Below, in pieces: positions 1-12,376 of a DNA stretch of 64,000 nt. The notes beneath the pieces were generated by a model. It saw only the letters and a program-made list of their open reading frames with translations, searched no databases and was not told the origin of the DNA. Both the position numbers and the translations under genes were made by a program. Where the stretch lies: NCBI GenBank assembly GCA_035771165.1, contig JAWNZC010000473.1, positions 4,037,001 through 4,101,000 on the forward strand, written 5' to 3'. The stretch comes from Paragorgia papillata. Lineage: Eukaryota; Cnidaria; Anthozoa; Scleralcyonacea; Coralliidae. Each line of letters opens with the position of its first letter. The stretch's first letter is position 1.

Positions 1-2096
1 TGTAATAGTTAAGTGTTTTCAACTCTTTATTCCTTTTACAAAGGCTTTTTTTTGCGAAAGATACCTGCCTATGCGTTTGCTTCACGAATCTCGGTATTAA
101 CAAAATAGTCGGTAAACAAATGTCTTCCAAGTCCGCATGTGTACTTGTTTCTCTCTTTATTTTGTAGTATAAACGCCGTATTATTAAAAGGTTTACTGTG
201 ATGGCTTTCCTTTAAGTTTTGATTGATTTATTGCCGATTATTAAATCCAAATGGGAATTCAAATTTGGAAAAGGTTTAGCATATTAAAACCTTATACATG
301 CAATTTATATAACTTAGTAAAAAACTTTAACGTGAACGCATAAATTCAGTGAGATATGAATTATAACTTGTCTTTTTGAATTAGTATTTTAATTTGGACC
401 CTTGATTTTACTAACTGGTCAATGACTCATTGACTATAAATGGGTGCCACACTCCCATGGACCCATAAATTAGATGCTTGAGTTTATAATACACTGTCTA
501 TAATCTGCTAAGTTAATGTCAAGACTTGGTATTAGTATTGTTTCTAATTTTTAAATAACCAAAGATAAGTTTGTGCTCCTTCAAATGGTTCAGTGGTTCA
601 CATGGTTTTCTAATGTAGTATTTTCAGTTTGACTCTTTCAATCACCACAGGCAGCATGTGTATTTGTCAGTTTGCTACCCTTGCTTAAGTTATCTAGTTC
701 AATAGTTCAGCATATCTCACTAGTCACCAAAACTTGCTGCAAGTGATCTTTGCTCTATCATCTTAGTAAGACTGTAATCTTTAGTTTATTACCTTTACAG
801 GTTGTGCACATACATGTAATTGGTGTGGCTTTAGTATCAGCTTTTAATACATGTATTTTATTTTGTAGTCCAGTGGCTCAGGTGTTAATCTGGATACAGA
901 TTGTCACCCTATGTAACATTTGCTCTGTTATTGTAATAGTTATTGCTGTTCAATGATTAGAGAGATTTCAATACTGTATGCATGTATATATTAAAAGCTT
1001 CTATATGTGGAGTTGCATTTCTATAATTTTAAGTAAATATTTATAAATATTTAGTTTTTTACCACAATTAGCATTACTTGTCTTCCAAAGAACACTATAG
1101 TAACTGACTTTTTAACTGGGTTTTTACCACAAAGGTTGGCTGTGGTTTCCTTCTCAAGATGGCAAACCCAAATTTTGCTGTACTGAGTCCATCATTGCAA
1201 TGCATTTGATAAGGGCAAACGTCACCAAAACATAGAGTTTATATTGACAAGAGAATTCTATGATGGGATTATGAGAAGCCCTGAACATCAAGATGTGTCA
1301 TTGAAAGTAGCTTCAACCAAAACAAGGGAAGTAATAATGTATTTTCAAATACAGAAATATTAAAAATAGATTATGCAAATGCTCTTGCTGTATTGTTGTG
1401 AATATTTATTTGCAGGTGGCTATATATATATATTATATTTCATTTATGTAATAATACTTGCAGATACTGTTAGAGTTTTAGTTGGCATCCCAGACACTCT
1501 GCGGAAATGGTAATATCAACAGGTGCATTTACTTGTAAAAAATGTAAAGTTTAGCTGGTTTTCATTGAAAAGCCGACCATTTAAAGCAAAAATTATGATT
1601 CAACTTTAGTGGTATAACTCAAAAAGACAAGTCATACTTTATAATATCTCACTATTATTTATGCCTCCATGAAGGCCTTTATTGTATAAATTGCATTGCA
1701 AGCTAATTTATGTCTATAGACCCATGTGAGTACAAAACCATAAAAAAACAATACACTTCTGATGGCAACAAGGTTGCCTAAAGAAACATATTAAAGGTGG
1801 CAAATGGATATAAGGTTTTTATAGAACTTTTCCAAATTTGAATTCTCATTTGGATTACTCGGCAATAAATCAATCAAAACTTAAAGGAAACCCATCACAG
1901 TAAACCTTTTAATAATACGGCGTTTATACTACAAAATGAAGAGAGAAACAAGTACACAAGCGGACTTGGAAGACATTTGTTTACCGACTATTTTGTTAAT
2001 ACCGTGATTCGTGAAGCCAATACATAGGCAGATATCTTTCGCAAAAAAAAAGCCTTTGTAAAAGGAATAAAGAGTTGAAAACACTTAACTATTACA
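1..2096. mobile_element. Non-autonomous DNA transposon with about 275-bp terminal inverted repeats
   Basis: The first ~275 bases (TGTAATAGTTAAGTG onward) are the near-exact reverse complement of the stretch ending at 2096 (CACTTAACTATTACA). The arms differ by scattered substitutions. The 1.5-kb interior holds only short chance frames and no recognisable transposase domain, so this is a non-autonomous element. It may begin before base 1, so the outer end and target duplication cannot be checked. Superfamily not assigned. Confidence 0.8.
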
Positions 2097-2959
2097 TAAA
2101 ATAAGATTACGAACCTTAATTCGGTGGTAAATCGTAGCAAACTTCTCGAATTTGGCGAAAAACGTCGTTAAACTGCTTTCCACTCCTATGTACGCCATAT
2201 TATTTAGGACCCAAGTGGGTCCTAGTAAGATGGCCGCCACTGCTCACTTCCGGCATCAAAACCAGGGCGCGAGAAACAATAGATGCGCTATCCAGTCCTT
2301 TTATAGAGATCAGTGGTATGTTATGCACACCAATTTATCTCGCAATGCCGTTGGGACACAAATTGGCGACATATTAAAATCGGTGTGTGTAACCGTAGCT
2401 TTAGTCATTGGACTAATTTTCGTAAAATTCTCCACGAAGCAATCAAGACTGGGGACTGTATCTATCGCTTTCTATATCTCTTTATTACATGAAAGTCTTA
2501 CAGATCAATACTTCAGATCGCACGCATATCATTCGTCTCAATCGGTCTGTCTGTAACAATCGGTTGCGATCTCTGATTCCAATCTAACGGTTTTACATTT
2601 TTTTTCTTATTTTATAATGTTACTCTCTGATACACCCTACTCTACTAACTAATCCCTTTACAATGTCCCCTTTCATGCAATTTGGCATGCGTGTCGTACA
2701 TATAGCTATTTTTACAATATATTAGACTACTTAATAAAACTATGTACATGAAGGTCTAATCCCTTCTTCCTGAACTTAATACAATTTAAATAAATCCCCT
2801 TAATATAAATTGACAACATGCAATAACAAATCAATTAACACAATTACTAGTTCAACTAAACATAACTAAATACAAATATTTTAACACTAATCTTTATAAA
2901 AGTGATCGAACTGTCGAGATTCTGAGAGCTGAACGATGAAGGGTTCGCCTACGTTCTTA
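2097..2959. other. Intergenic sequence, no supported gene
   Basis: A 134-codon plus frame at 2152-2556 has no recognisable domain and I do not call it. A small perfect inverted repeat with 9-bp arms and a 2-base spacer (TAGGACCCA..TGGGTCCTA) lies near 2208-2227. The stretch is otherwise AT-rich and featureless. Confidence 0.4.
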
Positions 2960-3931
2960 TGGCTCGCTATAAACACTCCCCAACTAACGTCTGCTGAAAC
3001 GAGCCACACATTCCATTTCCTTTGTGTACATGGACCAATGAAATTACACCATTGTCGTGCTAAATAAAGCCGTCCTGGGCTGTGTTGTTATCTTGTTTAG
3101 TCGAAAGCTAATATTTTGAAAAGTTTAGCCTAGAACTTCACAAAATTTACGAAGAATATTGTTTTGACTATGCTCTTGCTTCCTATGCAAACAAATAAGC
3201 GTGAAAGTCAGTGCAGAGCGTAAGAGAAATTTAAGATTGTAAACAAAATCTCAAAGCTGTGTTTAGTGTCCGAAGCGACTGCCCGAATTAGTTTACATGA
3301 AAGCTAACATTTCGCTTACTATAGCTCAGAGCTTTACAAAATTTACGAAGAATATTGTTTTGACTATGTTCTTGCTTCCTATGCAAACTAATAAGCGTGA
3401 AAGTCAGTGCAGAGCGTATAAACAGCGTAAGAGAAATTTAAGATTGTAAACAAAAGCTCAAAGCTAATAAGGTGTTTATTAGTGTCTGAAGCGACTGCCC
3501 GAATTAGTTTACTTGAAAGCTAATATTTTGCTTACTATAGCTAAGAGCTTTACAAAATTTATGAAGAATGGTATTATGAATATGTTCTTGCTGGTCGTGT
3601 AAATAAATCTGTGCGAAAAGCTACAAGTGTCGGCGAAATGTATCTAGCGGATAATAATTTTTTTACCGGGATGTCTGGCCATCTCGATGACACTACTCAG
3701 CTGCATAATATATATTCCAGGCAGTGACGCTTTTAACTTTATTTCATGTACATGTATTCATTTCACGATTCACAGTTACAACATCATCTTATTGATTCTA
3801 TTTACCTAAATAAACTAAACTATAAGCAATAGTCTTCGAAATATTGGTTAAAACGGTCGGAATCGGGATTAAGGGAATGGAATGTGTGGCTCGTTTCAGC
3901 AGACCTTGGTTGGGGAATAAACGTGAGCCAT
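2960..3931. mobile_element. MITE-like element with about 55-bp inverted ends and internal tandem repeats
   Basis: The left end (about 2960-3015, GGCTCGCTATAAACACTCC then CTGCTGAAACGAGCCACAC) is repeated in inverted orientation at about 3878-3931. The interior is largely the tandem repeat listed separately. No coding sequence is seen. Superfamily unknown; a possible 2-3 bp target duplication is too short to trust. Confidence 0.65.
3101..3590. repeat. About 2.4 tandem copies of a roughly 195-212 bp unit
   Basis: Blocks such as CACAAAATTTACGAAGAATA, GCGTGAAAGTCAGTGCAGAG and GCGACTGCCCGAATTAGTTT recur in order with spacings near 195 and 210 bases. The second unit has a small insertion (TATAAACAGCG). 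The third is partial and more diverged. They lie inside the 2960-3931 element. Confidence 0.75.
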
Positions 3932-3934
3932 ACT

Positions 3935-4193
3935 ACTCAAATCAGTAGGGCGAGACATGGATGATTTTTTTATCGCTTCCGAAATGTCAGTTTTATTAAC
4001 CGCGGATCAATAGTAAAGCAATCACGAGGTGTATTCTCATGTCCCACGTGATAAACATCCAATTGTTAACTCGTAAACGAGCTATCACGTGTTACATAAG
4101 AATACACCTCGTGATTGCTTTGAAATTGATCTGCGAACTGTCGCTTCGGAAGCGATAAAAACATCGTCCATGTCTCGCTCTACTGATTTGAGT
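3935..4193. mobile_element. Foldback MITE, about 260 bp
   Basis: Nearly the whole element is a long imperfect palindrome. ACTCAAATCAGTAGGGCGAG at the left is mirrored by CTCGCTCTACTGATTTGAGT at the right, and AGCAATCACGAGGTGTATTC is mirrored near the centre. It abuts the preceding element almost directly. Non-coding. Confidence 0.7.
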
Positions 4194-4920
4194 ATATTAA
4201 GAAGGTCTGCGAAGGAGACTAGCGTGGCATGGCGCTGTGAATTTGATACCGTTTGGTGTCAGAAACAGATAAAACAGAAACAGATAAAATCTTGCCAGTT
4301 CAATCAGTCATATAGATTACTTGGCTATAATAGAAATAGGAACTTTTCTTGCCTTCCCTTTTATCGATAATCGATAAAATAAATTTAATAGTTTATGTTT
4401 ATATTCATAACTTCACAGCGTGTTAAGTATTCTAATCAGGATTATAACATTCCGCAAATATTGAGATTACATTCACAAAATAACATGCAGGTGCATGCTT
4501 AAACCTTAAACCTTAATATTAAATCCCAGTTCTAACTCTAACCCTAGCTCTAATAAACCTAAAAATGTGAGGAGAAAGATTAAAGCAAAAGAAGAAGAAA
4601 ATTATATGAAGTTACAAAAGCGATATGACCGGAACCCAACGGCTCGTATAACATCAAATTTCTCCACGATCCTTCATGTATAGGTATAGGGTCTCTTAGA
4701 CTTTAAAAACGCGTAACGGTTGTTGCGCAGTCTGAACGGACTTGGCACTGCTACATTATATTGCCATGATCGTACTTTGATCAGAGCTTGATGTGATGTG
4801 ATGTGATGTCATGTGATGTGATGTGATGTATTTGACATTCGTTATGTTTTTAAACAGACCAGACGGTAGACCGTAGACACGAGGCCCGACAGAACTAACG
4901 CATGAGTTGTACCTGTTTAT

Positions 4921-5321
4921 GGCCTACGCTAAATGTCGCACAATAGACGAACTTAATTCGAATTAACTTCATCAGTAAATCGACGTAAATTCGACGTCGA
5001 GTTCAGTCGAATTTATATGTTTTTACTTGGACGCGTTGAGCCTGAAAACGATTTCTCGAAACATCATAACATGGCGGCTGGCGCCGAATTGTCACAGACA
5101 GAAGAGAAAGATTTAATTCGACGAGACGATAATTCGTCATGTAACTCGAACACGCATCGATCTTCGCATTTATATACGTCTGACGAATTTAATTGCCCAG
5201 ACGAATTTAATTCATGTGTCGAATTTAATCGAGTTATACGTCGCAGTTTCGTCGAATAAAATTCAAACAATTAAATTCGTCTGAATTAAATTTGTCTATT
5301 GTGCAACGTTTAGCGCAGGCC
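4921..5321. mobile_element. MITE with about 40-bp inverted ends (copy 1)
   Basis: GCCTACGCTAAATGTCGCAC at the left is mirrored by GTGCAACGTTTAGCGCAGGC at the right. The interior is full of short GACGAATTTAATT motifs. An 80-codon frame here is matched in copy 2, but both lie wholly within the inverted-repeat element and opposite-strand frames are equally open, so I treat it as non-coding. Confidence 0.7.
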
Positions 5322-6345
5322 TATTATGAATTGTATGTTCAATTTGGTGTCCTCGTGAACGCTGGTAATATCGTAGGTCCGTATGATCGATAGGCCCTGA
5401 AAGATGCAGAAACCACTCAGACCAGACTATATAGTGTCCTGTTATAGCATGCATGTGCTCTGAAATCCAACTAGACTTTAACTAGGGTCTACTATTAGTA
5501 AACTTACCGTCAGGTCCGTCAATTGTATAAAGATTAAACTTGTCGTTTCCTTGTTTGTTCTTATTGAAATCTAAAGATTTAGAAAATCAGATCCTGTCTG
5601 TTTATTTGAACGAGTGGTAAATAGGTGTTGGCGTCCAGCTTAGCTACACAAAAAGAACAACGGAAGTTTGTGATTACTCGAGACGTCAGAACATGCAGGA
5701 AGAGATTGGTCAGGCGTTTTAGTAAAACACCGAACAGCGGAACACCGGAACAGCGGAACACCGGAACAGTGGAATAGCAAAAAAATGGAACAAGTATAAT
5801 AGTAAGAGTTTGAGTGACAACCTCGTACCCAGGGTCTTATCTCCGCTCCCCCGCCCCCGCCCACCGCTTCGAAAAGACCCTGGTCCAGGCTGGTCACGTG
5901 CTGCCCAAAATATGGGCAGTACAAAATAAATTTAGTGTGGGTAGGGTGGTACAAAAAACTTTCTCGACTTACCGACCAGAGTAGTGTTTATACAAAACGC
6001 AAAACATCAGGCCAGATGAAATGTCATGACTCACGAAAGGTGCACAACGGCTTGGAGAAACAATCCGAAACGAGATATAATTTAATAAGAATGCCAAAGT
6101 CTCAAAGATCAATATTTTGCTGGCTTTGTAGCGCTGGCGACATGTGTTATTGATGGGAGAATATTCGTCTTAAGCATTCGAATCGCGAGGCCAGGTTTTT
6201 AACTGGACGTATTCACTTAAATATAACGGCAGCTTTCAGTCTTTCACGTGTAGTATTCAACAACGTACAGGTGAAACAGTGAAACACATACGTATTTTAT
6301 TGTTTATATTGAGAGTTTGAAACAGTCTTCCATTTCATTATCCAC

Positions 6346-6716
6346 TGCAGGAGCGGATCTAAGCTTGTTGAAAGGGGGGTGTCCTAGGGCGAAGCCGAGC
6401 CTTCTAGGGGGTCCCCCCGGAAATTTTTGAGTTCTTGGGTCTCTGAAATGGCATTTCCAGCGATTTGAGAGCCATTTGAGGGCACGTTTGAGCACTCCGC
6501 AGTATAGAAAAAAGGTTGTATTTTGGGTTACATGTACTTACAGTATAAAATATTTATGTAAACACTTTAAAAAAAAAATTTTAAATGCAACTTCACGGTC
6601 AACTAGAGCTGTTAGACCTGCAATAATTATATTTAGCGTCTTTTAATAATTTTTTCTAGACCAAAGAGGGGGTTGGCTAGCCACCCAATCCACCACCCCT
6701 AAATCCGCCCCTGCAC
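6346..6716. mobile_element. MITE with AGGAGCGGATC / ATCCGCCCCTG ends
   Basis: This 370-base insertion is absent from the matching site in unit 2 (CCACTGTGAGC), so its limits are directly visible. Its ends are inverted repeats of the GGGGCGGAT type often seen in hAT elements. CACTGC flanks it on both sides, an imperfect trace of the target duplication. Non-coding. Confidence 0.75.
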
Positions 6717-7437
6717 TGCGAGCTTTACTGTGCTGCGTTGTTTTGACCAGTTCTCATGCGGGCAAAATTATCGTCAGTCATCCACGAACATGATAAGTGA
6801 TAAATATATTTGATATAAAATGCCAATTTTCAAGTTGCCAGTTCAATCAGTCATATAGATTACTATAATAGAAATAGGAACTTTTCTTGCCTTCCCTTTT
6901 ATCGATAATCGATAAAATAAATTTAATAGTTTATGTTTATATTCATAACTTCACAGCGTGTTAAGTATTCTAATCAGGATTATAACATTCCGCAAATATT
7001 GAGATTACATTCACAAAATAACATGCAGGTGCATGCTTAAACCTTAAACCTTAATATTAAATCCCAGTTCTAACTCTAACCCTAGCTCTAATAAACCTAA
7101 AAATGTGAGGAGAAAGATTAAAGCAAAAGAAGAAGAAAATTATATGAAGTTACAAAAGCGATATGACCGGAACCCAACGGCTCGTATAACATCAAATTTC
7201 TCCACGATCCTTCATGTATAGGTATAGGGTCTCTTAGACTTTAAAAACGCGTAACGGTTGTTGCGCAGTCTGAATGGACTTGGCACTGCTACATTATATT
7301 GCCATGATCGTACTTTGATCAGAGCTTGATGTGATGTGATGTGATGTATTTGACATTTGTTATGTTTTTAAACAGACCAGACGGTAGACCGTAGACACGA
7401 GGCCCGACAGAACTAACGCATGAGTTGTACTTGTTCA

Positions 7438-7838
7438 TGGCCTACGCTAAACGTCGCACAATTGACGAACTTAATTCGAATTAACTTCATCAGTAATGCG
7501 ACGTAAATTGGACGTCGAGTTCAGTCGAATTTATATGTTTTTACTTGGACGCGTTGAGCCTGAAAACGATTTCTCGAAACATCATAACATGGCGGCTGGC
7601 GCCGAATTGTCACAGACAGAAGAGAAAGATTTAATTCGACGAGACGATAATTCGTCATGTAACTCGAACACGCATCGATCTTCGCATTTATATACGTCTG
7701 ACGAATTTAATTGCCCAGACGAATTTAATTCATGTGTCGAATTTAATCGAGTTATACGTCGCAGTTTCGTCGAATAAAATTCAAACAATTAAATTCGTCT
7801 GAATTAAATTCGTCTATTGTGCAACGTTTAGCGCAGGC
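7438..7838. mobile_element. MITE with about 40-bp inverted ends (copy 2)
   Basis: Second copy of the 4921-5321 element, carried along by the segmental duplication. Its ends are better matched to each other (GCTAAACGTCGCACAATTGA / TATTGTGCAACGTTTAGC). Confidence 0.7.
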
Positions 7839-8001
7839 CTATTATGAATTGTATGTTCAATTTGGTGTCCTCGTGAACGCTGGTAATATCGTAGGTCCGT
7901 ATGATCGATAGGCCCTGAAAGCTGCAGAAACCACTCAGACCAGACTATATAGTGTCCTGTTATAGCATGCATGTGCTCTGAAATCCAACTAGACTTTAAC
8001 T

Positions 8002-10241
8002 ACAATCCTGGACAAAATTGTTGGGCCACTTTGCCGATTTTGACGATTTTCGCATAGTGTCCCAAGCACTTTTGGCCAGGATTGTCTGAAAATGACGAAT
8101 TAAACAAAATCGAAGAAAAAAACAATTTGGCGGCGGCGATTCTGCGCAGTTTGCTCGAAAATGACATAAATACGCTCCCACATGCATGACCAACAAATTG
8201 TTTGTGGGGTATAGAAGGTTTGGTGAATATGTAAATTAAATAGAGCTCTCGTGCGGGTGGTACCGGTGCGGGTGGGAACTCTGCAGAGACTCTGCTCCAG
8301 TGATCCCTTCCCCATTGAGGGGGTAAGGGGGAGCAGAGATGGGGGCTCTTTTATTAAACTGTATATATTTTGCAATGTTACAAAGTTAAAAAGCTGTGTT
8401 TTATTGAAAAAATCGTAAACTCGTCATTTTCAGACAATCCTGGACAAAATTGTTGGGCCACTTTGCCGATTTTGACGATTTTCGCATAGTGTCCCAAGCA
8501 CTTTTGGCCAGGATTGTCTGAAAATGACGAATTAAACAAAATCGAAGAAAAAAACAATTTGGCGGCGGCGATTCTGCGCAGTTTGCTCGAAAATGACATA
8601 AATACGCTCCCACATGCATGACCAACAAATTGTTTGTGGGGTATAGAAGGTTTGGTGAATATGTAAATTAAATAGAGCTCTCGTGCGGGTGGTACCGGTG
8701 CGGGTGGGAACTCTGCAGAGACTCTGCTCCAGTGATCCCTTCCCCATTGAGGGGGTAAGGGGGAGCAGAGATGGGGGCTCTTTTATTAAACTGTATATAT
8801 TTTGCAATGTTACAAAGTTAAAAAGCTGTGTTTTATTGAAAAATCGTAAACTCGTCATTTTCAGACAATCCTGGACAAAATTGTTGGGCCACTTTGCCGA
8901 TTTTGACGATTTTCGCATAGTGTCCCAAGCACTTTTGGCCAGGATTGTCTGAAAATGACGAATTAAACAAAATCGAAGAAAAAAACAATTTGGCGGCGGC
9001 GATTCTGCGCAGTTTGCTCGAAAATGACATAAATACGCTCCCACATGCATGACCAACAAATTGTTTGTGGGGTATAGAAGGTTTGGTGAATATGTAAATT
9101 AAATAGAGCTCTCGTGCGGGTGGTACCGGTGCGGGTGGGAACTCTGCAGAGACTCTGCTCCAGTGATCCCTTCCCCATTGAGGGGGTAAGGGGGAGCAGA
9201 GATGGGGGCTCTTTTATTAAACTGTATATATTTTGCAATGTTACAAAGTTAAAAAGCTGTGTTTTATTGAAAAATCGTAAACTCGTCATTTTCAGACAAT
9301 CCTGGACAAAATTGTTGGGCCACTTTGCCGATTTTGACGATTTTCGCATAGTGTCCCAAGCACTTTTGGCCAGGATTGTCTGAAAATGACGAATTAAACA
9401 AAATCGAAGAAAAAAACAATTTGGCGGCGGCGATTCTGCGCAGTTTGCTCGAAAATGACATAAATACGCTCCCACATGCATGACCAACAAATTGTTTGTG
9501 GGGTATAGAAGGTTTGGTGAATATGTAAATTAAATAGAGCTCTCGTGCGGGTGGTACCGGTGCGGGTGGGAACTCTGCAGAGACTCTGCTCCAGTGATCC
9601 CTTCCCCATTGAGGGGGTAAGGGGGAGCAGAGATGGAGGCTCTTTTATTAAACTGTATATATTTTGCAATGTTACAAAGTTAAAAAGCTGTGTTTTATTG
9701 AAAAATCGTAAACTCGTCATTTTCAGACAATCCTGGACAAAATTGTTGGGCCACTTTGCCGATTTTGACGATTTTCGCATAGTGTCCCAAGCACTTTTGG
9801 CCAGGATTGTCTGAAAATGACGAATTAAACAAAATCGAAGAAAAAAACAATTTGGCGGCGGCGATTCTGCGCAGTTTGCTCGAAAATGACATAAATACGC
9901 TCCCACATGCATGACCAACAAATTGTTTGTGGGGTATAGAAGGTTTGGTGAATATGTAAATTAAATAGAGCTCTCGTGCGGGTGGTACCGGTGCGGGTGG
10001 GAACTCTGCAGAGACTCTGCTCCAGTGATCCCTTCCCCATTGAGGGGGTAAGGGGGAGCAGAGATGGGGGCTCTTTTATTAAACTGTATATATTTTGCAA
10101 TGTTACAAAGTTAAAAAGCTGTGTTTTATTGAAAAATCGTAAACTCGTCATTTTCAGACAATCCTGGACAAAATTGTTGGGCCACTTTGCCGATTTTGAC
10201 GATTTTCGCATAGTGTCCCAAGCACTTTTGGCCAGGATTGT
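8002..10241. mobile_element. Tandem array of a 431-bp MITE unit inserted as one block at a TA site
   Basis: The unit starts at 8002, 8434, 8865, 9296, 9727 and 10158 (last copy only 84 bases). Each unit has an 84-base imperfect hairpin (ACAATCCTGG ... CCAGGATTGT) followed by a 347-base stretch itself bounded by CTGAAAATGACGA and TCGTCATTTTCAG. Copies are almost identical. The block is flanked by TA on both sides, and unit 1 of the segmental duplication preserves the empty site AACTAGGGTC. Open frames of 175, 89 and 65 codons recur in each copy but are by-products of the repeat. Confidence 0.85.
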
Positions 10242-10393
10242 AGGGTCTACTACTAGTAAACTTACCGTCAGGTCCGTCAATTGTATAAAGATTAAACTGG
10301 TCGTTTCCTTGTTTGTTCTTATTGAAATCTAAAGATTTAGAAAATCAGATCCTGTCTTTTTATTTGAACGACTGGTAAATAGGTGTTGGCGAC

Positions 10394-10711
10394 CCAGACT
10401 GGAAAGTTTGTAAAATGCGCAACGGGAATCAAATTTCGGCCGCCATTTTGCGCGGGCATCTCGTGAAAATTGCGCGGGCTCGCGCGGGAAAATAAGTCGT
10501 TTCCAGGGCGGTCGCCAATAAAATGGCGGCTACAATCGAATTTTCATGCAGTTTTCGCCGAATCTGCGTTAAAAGTCCGCGATCACAGGCAATTTTTCGA
10601 AAAATTGCGCGGCCACTACATTTTTTACGAAAATTGCGCCGCCGCGGGAAATTGTCGTGAAAAATCGCGCAACGGAAATATCCGTTGCGCGATACAAACT
10701 TTCCAGTCTGG
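10394..10711. mobile_element. hAT-type MITE, 318 bp, with 8-bp target duplication
   Basis: Perfect inverted ends CCAGACTGGAAAGTTTG / CAAACTTTCCAGTCTGG are flanked by TTGGCGAC at 10386-10393 and 10712-10719. Unit 1 shows the empty site (TTGGCGTCCAGC). The interior is unusually rich in CG compared with its surroundings. No coding capacity. Confidence 0.9.
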
Positions 10712-11489
10712 TTGGCGACCAGCTTAGCTACACAAAAAGAACAACGGAAGTTTGTGATTACTCGAGACGTCAGAACATGCATGCAGGAAGAGATTGGTCA
10801 GGCGTTTTAGTAAAACACCGAACAGCGGAACACCGGAACAGCGGAACACCGGAACAGTGGAACAGCAAAAAAATGGAACAAGTATAATAATAAGAGTTTG
10901 AGTGACAACCTCGTACCCAGGGTCTTATCTCGGCTCCCCCGCCCCCGCCCACCGCTGCGAAAAGACCCTCAAAATAAATTTAGTGTGGGTAGGGTGGTAC
11001 AAAGCTTTCTCGACTTACCGACCGGAGTAGTGTTTATACAAAACGCAAAACATCTGGCCAGATGAAATGTCACGACTCACGAAAGGTGCACAACGGCTTG
11101 GAGAAACAATCCGAAACGAGATATAATTTAATAAGAATGCCAAAGTCTCAAAGATCAATATTTTGCTGGCTTTGTAGCGCTGGCGACATGTGTTATTGAT
11201 GGGAGAATATTCGTCTTAAGCATTCGAATCGCGAGGCTTTTAACTGGACGTATTCACTTAAATATAACGGCAGCTTTCACGTGTGGTATTCAACAACGTA
11301 CAGGTGAAACACATACGTATTTTATTGTTTATATTGAGAGTTTGAAACAGTCTTCCATTTCATTATCCACTGTGAGCTTTACTGTGCTGCGTTGTTTTGA
11401 CCAGTTCTCATGCGGACAAAATTATCGTCAGTCATCCACGAACATGATAAGTGATAAATATATTTGATATAAAATGCCAATTTTCAAGT

Positions 11490-12374
11490 TCATTTTAAAA
11501 AAGGTTAGTCGATATCCGTACCTATTATATTTTAAACAATTGGCGAGGAACTATAATTTAATATGACGTGTTATTAGTCCGAAAAGCGGCGGGTATTTAG
11601 GTTGTTGCGTTTAAAACGATCAAAACTAAAAGATACGTAACAAGTTAACTTGAACGGGGGTTTCTTTATCGGACAAGAAGTTTGTGACAGCAAAGAAGCA
11701 GAAAAATCGATAAGACTCGCCCGCTTTCTTGAAGTCTACTGAAAATACTATTTCTTTAAGTAAACAACACAGCGCATTCAGAAATACAGACATGACAACA
11801 AAGGTTCAACATTTCACCTTTGCCTTATTAAATGTGTCTAGTGTCTTGCTATAGCATTATCAGGGCCGTAGCGAGGGGGGGTATTGGGGGGTGCAGCACC
11901 CCCCCCCAACTTTTACAAAATAGCAATATTCGGAAAACTCACAGGTCTATTCGGAAAATTGGCACCTTTTTCTTTAAGACTATTTTGAAAGATTTGTCAA
12001 AATCTACTGATTAAATGAAAAATAAACGTACTGGTATGTGGTAACAGAAAACTTGTCGGTCGAATTTAATACAATAATACTTACACATTAATTACGTTGT
12101 CTAAAGTCTCCATTCTCGTTCCCAGTGCCCGCCACACAAACGTGGGCTCTGGGAATGTGAATATTGCTACTTGCAAGGCTCCCACGGGTCCCGTCGTCAC
12201 ACGACCTGACCTTTTGTGCAATTGTTTTAGAATTTATTATATGGATAAAATGTAGTACCGTTACTACAGTAAGTAACTGCATGGTAATAAAATAGTTGTT
12301 GTTGTTGTTGTTGTTGTTGTCTCTGTCATTTTGGCAGTTGGCAAAGTTTTGTGATTATTAAATACATGAATATT
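11490..12374. other. Intergenic sequence with a transposon end and a GTT microsatellite
   Basis: CAGGGCCGTAGCGAGG near 11862 followed by runs of G and C resembles the end of a hAT-like element, but no matching second end is visible. A short piece near 12107-12170 resembles the CTCGTTCCCAGAGCCC family seen intact at 39042-39448. A (GTT)n tract occupies about 12295-12320. No gene supported. Confidence 0.5.
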
Positions 12375-12376
12375 TA

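Larger units (their letters stand above)
4292..6833. repeat. Tandem segmental duplication, unit 1
   Basis: Sequence from TTGCCAGTTCAATCAGTC to CCAATTTTCAAG is repeated immediately downstream at 6834-11489 with high identity. Unit 1 carries a private insertion at 6346-6716 that is empty in unit 2. It contains a GATGT microsatellite (about 4790-4830), the foldback element at 4921-5321, and a short GGAACACCGGAACAGC-type repeat near 5728-5770. No gene supported. Confidence 0.85.
6834..11489. repeat. Tandem segmental duplication, unit 2, expanded by two insertions
   Basis: Copy of 4292-6833. It is longer because of a 2.2-kb array at 8002-10241 and a hAT-type MITE at 10394-10711, both absent from unit 1. 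It lacks the unit 1 insertion at 6346-6716 and about 40 bases that unit 1 has near 5880-5925. The units therefore duplicated first and took up elements afterwards. Confidence 0.85.

Noticed and set aside
2152..2556. 134-codon plus-strand gene
   Set aside because: No domain, no splice or polyadenylation support, and composition like the surrounding non-coding sequence.
5017..7788. Conserved 80-93 codon frame in both duplication units
   Set aside because: It lies wholly in an inverted-repeat element, and the conservation follows from the recent segmental duplication.
8532..9921. Repeated 175-codon and 89-codon frames
   Set aside because: Opposite strands are equally open, the frames run across repeat junctions, and no domain is recognisable.
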